8,826 bases of DNA from contig CANQTI010000073.1 in the NCBI GenBank assembly GCA_947626725.1, forward strand, positions 1 to 8,826. Direction: 5' to 3'. Below the pieces are notes generated by a model that was given only the letters and a program-made list of their open reading frames with translations, had not been told where the DNA came from and searched no databases. The translations under genes were made by a program, and so were the position numbers. Shown piece after piece: positions 6,639 to 8,826 of this stretch. The DNA comes from an uncultured Eisenbergiella sp. GTDB lineage: Bacteria; Bacillota; Clostridia; Lachnospirales; Lachnospiraceae. Within the stretch, counting starts at the first letter, position 1. Each line of letters begins with the position of its first letter.

Positions 6639-6680
6639 TGCTTCGTTCCCGGAAACGTCTGCTTCGTTCCCGGAAATGTC
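6639..6680. repeat. 21-bp tandem repeat, two copies
   Basis: Copies at 6639-6659 and 6660-6680 differ at one base (C to T). Looser TTCCGG/TTCCCG-rich pieces on both sides suggest decayed further units. The repeat lies in the gene-free stretch between cls and the terminator at 6716-6748. Confidence 0.85.
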
Positions 6681-6715
6681 TGTTCCGGTCCGGCAGACTC
6701 CTTCTCCCGATACAC

Positions 6716-6748
6716 AAAAAAAGGAGCGGGGTTTTTCACTCCCGCTCC
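6716..6748 (-). terminator. Rho-independent terminator of the three-gene cassette
   Basis: On the minus strand, GGAGCGGG (6741-6748) pairs with CCCGCTCC (6723-6730) across a 10-nt loop and is followed at once by seven T residues (6722 to 6716). It lies about 120 nt after the zinc-ribbon stop codon and insulates cls from the cassette upstream. Confidence 0.92.
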
Positions 6749-6869
6749 CATCCGACCGCATTCCGTTCATGACCATAAAAATCTGCAAGGCGCATTTTTC
6801 CCCTGCTGCCGCCTGCCATTTTTCTGCCGTCACTGTCACGTTTTTCCCGCCGCCGTCCGCGGCGTCTGT

Positions 6870-7028
6870 TCAGCTGTTCAGCTTCCCGTTCTTGATGCGC
6901 TCGTAGAACTGATATCCGTTCGCCCTGCACTGCGGGCACGGATTCGCAACCGTCTTTACAGTCCCCAGCTTATAGGGGCACTTGCCGCAGGGCGGATTCA
7001 ACCGGTAAAGCACTTCTTTGATATCCAT
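6870..7028 (-). CDS. Small four-cysteine zinc-ribbon protein
   Basis: A 52-aa protein beginning MDIKEVLYRLNPPCGKC. Two CxxC pairs, C14-x2-C17 and C31-x2-C34, are separated by 13 residues. This is the spacing of a zinc ribbon or rubredoxin-like knuckle, so the protein probably binds one zinc ion. The C-terminal half (NGYQFYERIKNGKLNS) is basic and polar; there is no signal peptide or membrane segment. The start has a clear ribosome binding site (AAGGTGGTGAGG ending 3 nt before the ATG). It is the last gene before the terminator at 6716-6748 and follows the 109-aa gene after 109 bp on the same strand. Small zinc-ribbon proteins often act as nucleic-acid or protein adaptors, but no specific role can be given. 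The cysteine pattern and ribosome binding site make a chance open frame unlikely. Confidence 0.82.
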   Translation of the reverse strand: MDIKEVLYRLNPPCGKCPYKLGTVKTVANPCPQCRANGYQFYERIKNGKLNS

Positions 7029-7137
7029 GATCCTCACCACCTTCCGATTTTCAGAGCGCCCCGGAACGATCCTGGCTGTCCGCGCACCCGTCCGGGAAGC
7101 GCATGTTCAAGCGCAAGATCCTCCCGATCCGGAAAAT

Positions 7138-7467
7138 TTATCCCTCATATCCCTTCGGATATTTGATGTCGAGGACGGGCCTCTCGCCGGGCCTGGCGAT
7201 CTTGACGCTCATGATATTTTTGTGACACTCCATGAGCTGATCCCGCACCATCTCCAGGTGCGCCTTACTCTGAGGCACGATGTATTTTTCGGATCCCGTT
7301 TCCAGCAGCTCCAGATACCAGTTGACCGTATCCAGCTTGCTGAGGCAATAGGAGGAGATCATCATCTTATCATTGGAGTCCCGTATCGCCTCTGTCTCGA
7401 TCTGGATGTAGGACACCAGATCGCTGGGGATCTTTTTGAGTTTTTTGGGGGAATTGAACAGGCCCAT
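7138..7467 (-). CDS. Uncharacterised 109-aa cytosolic protein
   Basis: I do not recognise a family. The protein starts MGLFNSPKKLKKIPSDLV and looks soluble and mostly helical: a basic N-terminus, then alternating charged/hydrophobic stretches (IQIETEAIRDSNDKMMIS, WYLELLETGSEKY, AHLEMVRDQLMECHKNI), then a short proline-rich tail (ARPGERPVLDIKYPKGYEG). There is no signal peptide, membrane helix or metal motif. The start is the ATG with GGAG 7 nt upstream (7475-7478). The frame is open 13 codons further to a GTG right after the preceding stop codon, but that has no better ribosome binding site. It lies 39 bp downstream of the 259-aa membrane-protein gene on the same strand, with no terminator between, so the two are probably translated from one message. 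It could be a partner or immunity protein for that protein, which is speculation. Confidence 0.75.
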   Translation of the reverse strand: MGLFNSPKKLKKIPSDLVSYIQIETEAIRDSNDKMMISSYCLSKLDTVNWYLELLETGSEKYIVPQSKAHLEMVRDQLMECHKNIMSVKIARPGERPVLDIKYPKGYEG

Positions 7468-7506
7468 TATTTTTCTCCGTTCTAACAAGGCGATCTGTAT
7501 GAGCAC

Positions 7507-8286
7507 TTATTTCAGCTTCAATATAACACAATCATCCGTTTTCTTTATGATTCGATAATTATCCCTTAATTTGTTCAGCGCACCTACACCTCCCGCCGCA
7601 ACGGCGATTAAAACTGCGGGAAACGCAGCAAAACCAAGCGTACCTGTAGCAACGCCAATGCTTGGACCGGCCAACGCAAACATAGTCGCTTCACTCAGGC
7701 CGCCGGTAAACGGGGCGGTCACCTGAGCAGCAATGATAGTCGTAACCGCCACTGCCAATGCGCCGAAGCATACAGCCCACGCCACCTTTCCTGCCGCCGC
7801 AATCTTCAAATAGGCCTTCTTCGCATCTCCTTCAATGCAAATATAGTCCGCATTGTTTTTGATGGCCTCACCGAGTTCCTTATTCGTGCTGCAGGTCCTC
7901 ATTGTATTTTTAGTATCTTTCCTGCCCATCATATCAGCAACGTCTTTTATCTTTTGAATAATATACCGCTTATCAGAAAAAGTTAATTTCTCATTATACA
8001 GTTCTTCCTGCAGCAAAGCAATAATCTTATTACATGAATTATAGACAGCTTGAACGCTCCTATCATTTTCTTTGACCCTCTTATCAAGGATCGCCTTATA
8101 ATCCGCAAGCATTTCTTTTGCTGTATCAACAAACTTCGGAAATTGATCGAGAGCCTTTCGCGCGACCTTCGGATTCATCTTGTCCAGCATCGAGGCAAGC
8201 TCCAACACATTCGCTTTTGTTAAATGTCTAAAATCTTTTATTCCTAATCTCCTCAATACTTCTTTTTCCGATAACAATCCATTCAT
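7507..8286 (-). CDS. Predicted membrane protein with helical N-domain and Gly/Ala-rich hairpin
   Basis: A 259-aa protein of unknown function, apparently of two parts. Residues 1-128 are helical and charged (LGIKDFRHLTKANVLELASM, RKALDQFPKFVDTAKEML, LTFSDKRYIIQKIKDVADMM); this resembles the N-terminal region of uncharacterised Firmicutes proteins that I recall but cannot name. Residues 136-259 begin with a short beta motif (ELGEAIKNNADYICIEGDAKKA) and continue into a hydrophobic segment (about 165-187). A long Gly/Ala-rich segment (about 200-236) and a closing strand (NYRIIKKTDDCVILKLK) complete the protein. Two or three membrane passes are likely, with glycine-zipper spacing. The start is the ATG 8 nt after AGGAGG; a slightly earlier in-frame ATG lies too close to that site. 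The gene is more AT-rich than its neighbours, suggesting transfer. It heads the cassette running to the terminator at 6716-6748. A pore-like or toxin-like role is possible but not shown. Confidence 0.82.
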   Translation of the reverse strand: MNGLLSEKEVLRRLGIKDFRHLTKANVLELASMLDKMNPKVARKALDQFPKFVDTAKEMLADYKAILDKRVKENDRSVQAVYNSCNKIIALLQEELYNEKLTFSDKRYIIQKIKDVADMMGRKDTKNTMRTCSTNKELGEAIKNNADYICIEGDAKKAYLKIAAAGKVAWAVCFGALAVAVTTIIAAQVTAPFTGGLSEATMFALAGPSIGVATGTLGFAAFPAVLIAVAAGGVGALNKLRDNYRIIKKTDDCVILKLK

Positions 8287-8294
8287 AACCATTT

Positions 8295-8300
8295 CCTCCT
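8295..8300 (-). promoter_or_regulatory. Ribosome binding site deciding the 259-aa protein start
   Basis: AGGAGG on the minus strand, 8 nt before the ATG at 8286. Of the three in-frame ATGs near here, the one at 8292 is only 2 nt from this site and the one at 8310 lies upstream of it, so the ATG at 8286 is preferred. Confidence 0.8.
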
Positions 8301-8342
8301 TTTTCTCCAATTATTTCGTATGCTTCCAAACCGGCGTCTTGA

Positions 8343-8369
8343 TCAATAATGGTCCAGCGCATCCATCAT
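8343..8369 (-). other. Possible 8-codon leader ORF
   Basis: ATG ATG GAT GCG CTG GAC CAT TAT TGA (MMDALDHY) follows GGAGCGGAGTGAA on the minus strand, 56 nt before the start of the 259-aa gene. It could be a translated leader peptide or chance. The surrounding interval 8287-8476 is AT-rich with several TATA-like strings (for example TATAAC and TATACT on minus), but none has a convincing -35 box. Confidence 0.25.
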
Positions 8370-8424
8370 TTCACTCCGCTCCGTTTGTTATAAATCAAGT
8401 ATATGAAAAATATAAATATCTTTG

Positions 8425-8455
8425 GTATGCTCTCAGCATACATTTTTATTTTTTT
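8425..8455 (+). terminator. Weak hairpin with plus-strand T-rich tail
   Basis: GTATGCT (8425-8431) and AGCATAC (8435-8441) form a perfect 7-bp stem with a CTC loop, followed on the plus strand by A, T5, A, T7. It reads as a terminator only on plus, where there is no gene. On minus it follows the esterase stop codon by about 35 nt but lacks a U-tract. It might still stop or slow transcription between the esterase and the cassette. Confidence 0.35.
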
Positions 8456-8476
8456 CTCATATCATCCGCCGACCCT

Positions 8477-8826
8477 TCACACCCCATCCTGCGGCGCGGT
8501 ATATCTTTCACAGGCCGCCCGGAACTGTTCTATGAACCGTTTTGCGGCCCGTTTCGCGTCCTCCGCCTCCGGATGCATCATGTCGTACGCGTGGTAAAAT
8601 CCGCGATAAACATCCACCTGCGCTTCCACACCGACCGCCCGCAGACGCCTTCCGTATTCGAGGGTCTCACAATAAAACGGCTCGATGTCCCCGACGAAGG
8701 TATAGCAGGGCGGCAGTCCGCTGTGATCTTTCCGCCTGGCAGGCGAAGCGTAGGCCGGGATCCTCCCTCTTCCCTTCAGGCTCCTCAGATACAGCCGCCA
8801 GGCGAAACGATTGCGCCTCGTGTTCC
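8477..8826 (-). CDS. Alpha/beta hydrolase (acetyl-esterase type), C-terminal part
   Basis: The last 115 residues of an alpha/beta hydrolase-fold-3 (hormone-sensitive-lipase family) protein; the 5' part, including the nucleophilic serine and HGGG oxyanion motif, lies beyond the right edge. The visible part has RFAWRLYL, then IPAYASPARRKDHSGLPPC, then the strand carrying the catalytic acid (YTFVGDIEPF, D being the predicted acid). RLRAVGVEAQVDVYRGFYHAYDMM follows, whose His is the predicted catalytic base. It ends ERYTAPQDGV before a TGA. These enzymes hydrolyse short-chain acyl esters in the cytoplasm. The gene is on the same strand as the cassette downstream but about 190 bp of AT-rich DNA separates them, so cotranscription is doubtful. 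The frame has no stop through to the window edge. The family call is secure; the substrate is not known. Confidence 0.88.
   Translation of the reverse strand, partial: NTRRNRFAWRLYLRSLKGRGRIPAYASPARRKDHSGLPPCYTFVGDIEPFYCETLEYGRRLRAVGVEAQVDVYRGFYHAYDMMHPEAEDAKRAAKRFIEQFRAACERYTAPQDGV

Larger units (their letters stand above)
6590..6869. other. Gene-free stretch between cls and the zinc-ribbon gene
   Basis: Together with 6504-6589 this makes about 365 bases without a supported gene. It holds the proposed cls promoter, the 21-bp tandem repeat and the terminator at 6716-6748. A 6-bp all-GC hairpin (6848-6853 with 6859-6864) also lies just after the zinc-ribbon stop codon. A minus-strand open frame at 6564-6839 runs through the terminator and its composition is low-complexity, so I do not call it. 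Confidence 0.6.

Noticed and set aside
6564..6839. 91-codon minus-strand open frame
   Set aside because: It spans the strong terminator at 6716-6748 and the tandem repeat, has no good ribosome binding site and shows no family features.
6600..7166. 188-codon plus-strand open frame
   Set aside because: It crosses a terminator, the antisense of the zinc-ribbon gene and the end of the 109-aa gene; composition is Pro/Arg-rich shadow sequence.
8403..8597. 64-codon plus-strand open frame with a hydrophobic start
   Set aside because: The hydrophobic part comes from the T-rich tail at 8442-8455 and the rest is antisense to the esterase; no ribosome binding site.
1..8826. tRNA, rRNA, CRISPR array, insertion sequence or attachment-site signatures
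   Set aside because: None seen on either strand: no regularly spaced repeats, no transposase or integrase, no cloverleaf. A genome-scale RNA search was not possible here.

Overview
The window looks like chromosomal DNA of a Clostridia-type Firmicute, probably a gut Lachnospiraceae/Oscillospiraceae relative. The reasons are strong GGAGG-type ribosome binding sites, TTGNCA/TATAAT promoters, stem-loop/U-tract terminators, and protein families typical of that group (membrane Ser/Thr kinase, small XRE regulators, long cardiolipin synthase). The DNA is moderately GC-rich, except for a visibly AT-rich stretch at about 7500-8460. This assignment is an inference from family resemblance. Every gene except one lies on the minus strand, so the window reads right to left.

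Left part (1-1775): a small XRE/HTH regulator with a good promoter (TTGCCA-17-TAAAAT) lies 54 bp upstream of glf (UDP-galactopyranose mutase), likely as one transcript. Positions 1-146 hold nothing I can support.

Centre (1867-4743): a transmembrane Ser/Thr protein kinase with an extracytoplasmic FN3-like region is followed by a metallo-beta-lactamase-fold hydrolase, and that pair ends at a strong terminator (1867-1905). The kinase is divergent from a second XRE-type regulator, the only plus-strand gene. The 85-bp interval between them contains a perfect 20-bp palindrome that puts a TATAAT box on each strand. One protein bound there could block both promoters, so this looks like a self-contained signalling module. 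The plus-strand regulator ends at a bidirectional terminator (4711-4743), shared with the convergent cardiolipin synthase.

Right-centre (4818-6589): cardiolipin synthase, with two N-terminal membrane helices, two HKD motifs and an unusual four-unit degenerate repeat in the linker between the HKD domains.

Right part (6716-8369): a probable three-gene cassette encodes a 259-aa protein with a Gly/Ala-rich membrane region, a 109-aa protein of unknown function and a 52-aa four-cysteine zinc-ribbon protein. It ends at a strong terminator (6716-6748). The first gene is more AT-rich than its surroundings and appears to be built from two modules, which suggests accessory DNA. The right edge holds the C-terminal part of an alpha/beta hydrolase (acetyl-esterase type), cut off by the window.

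The best candidates for something undescribed are the kinase/regulator module with its shared palindromic operator and the three-gene membrane-protein/zinc-ribbon cassette.
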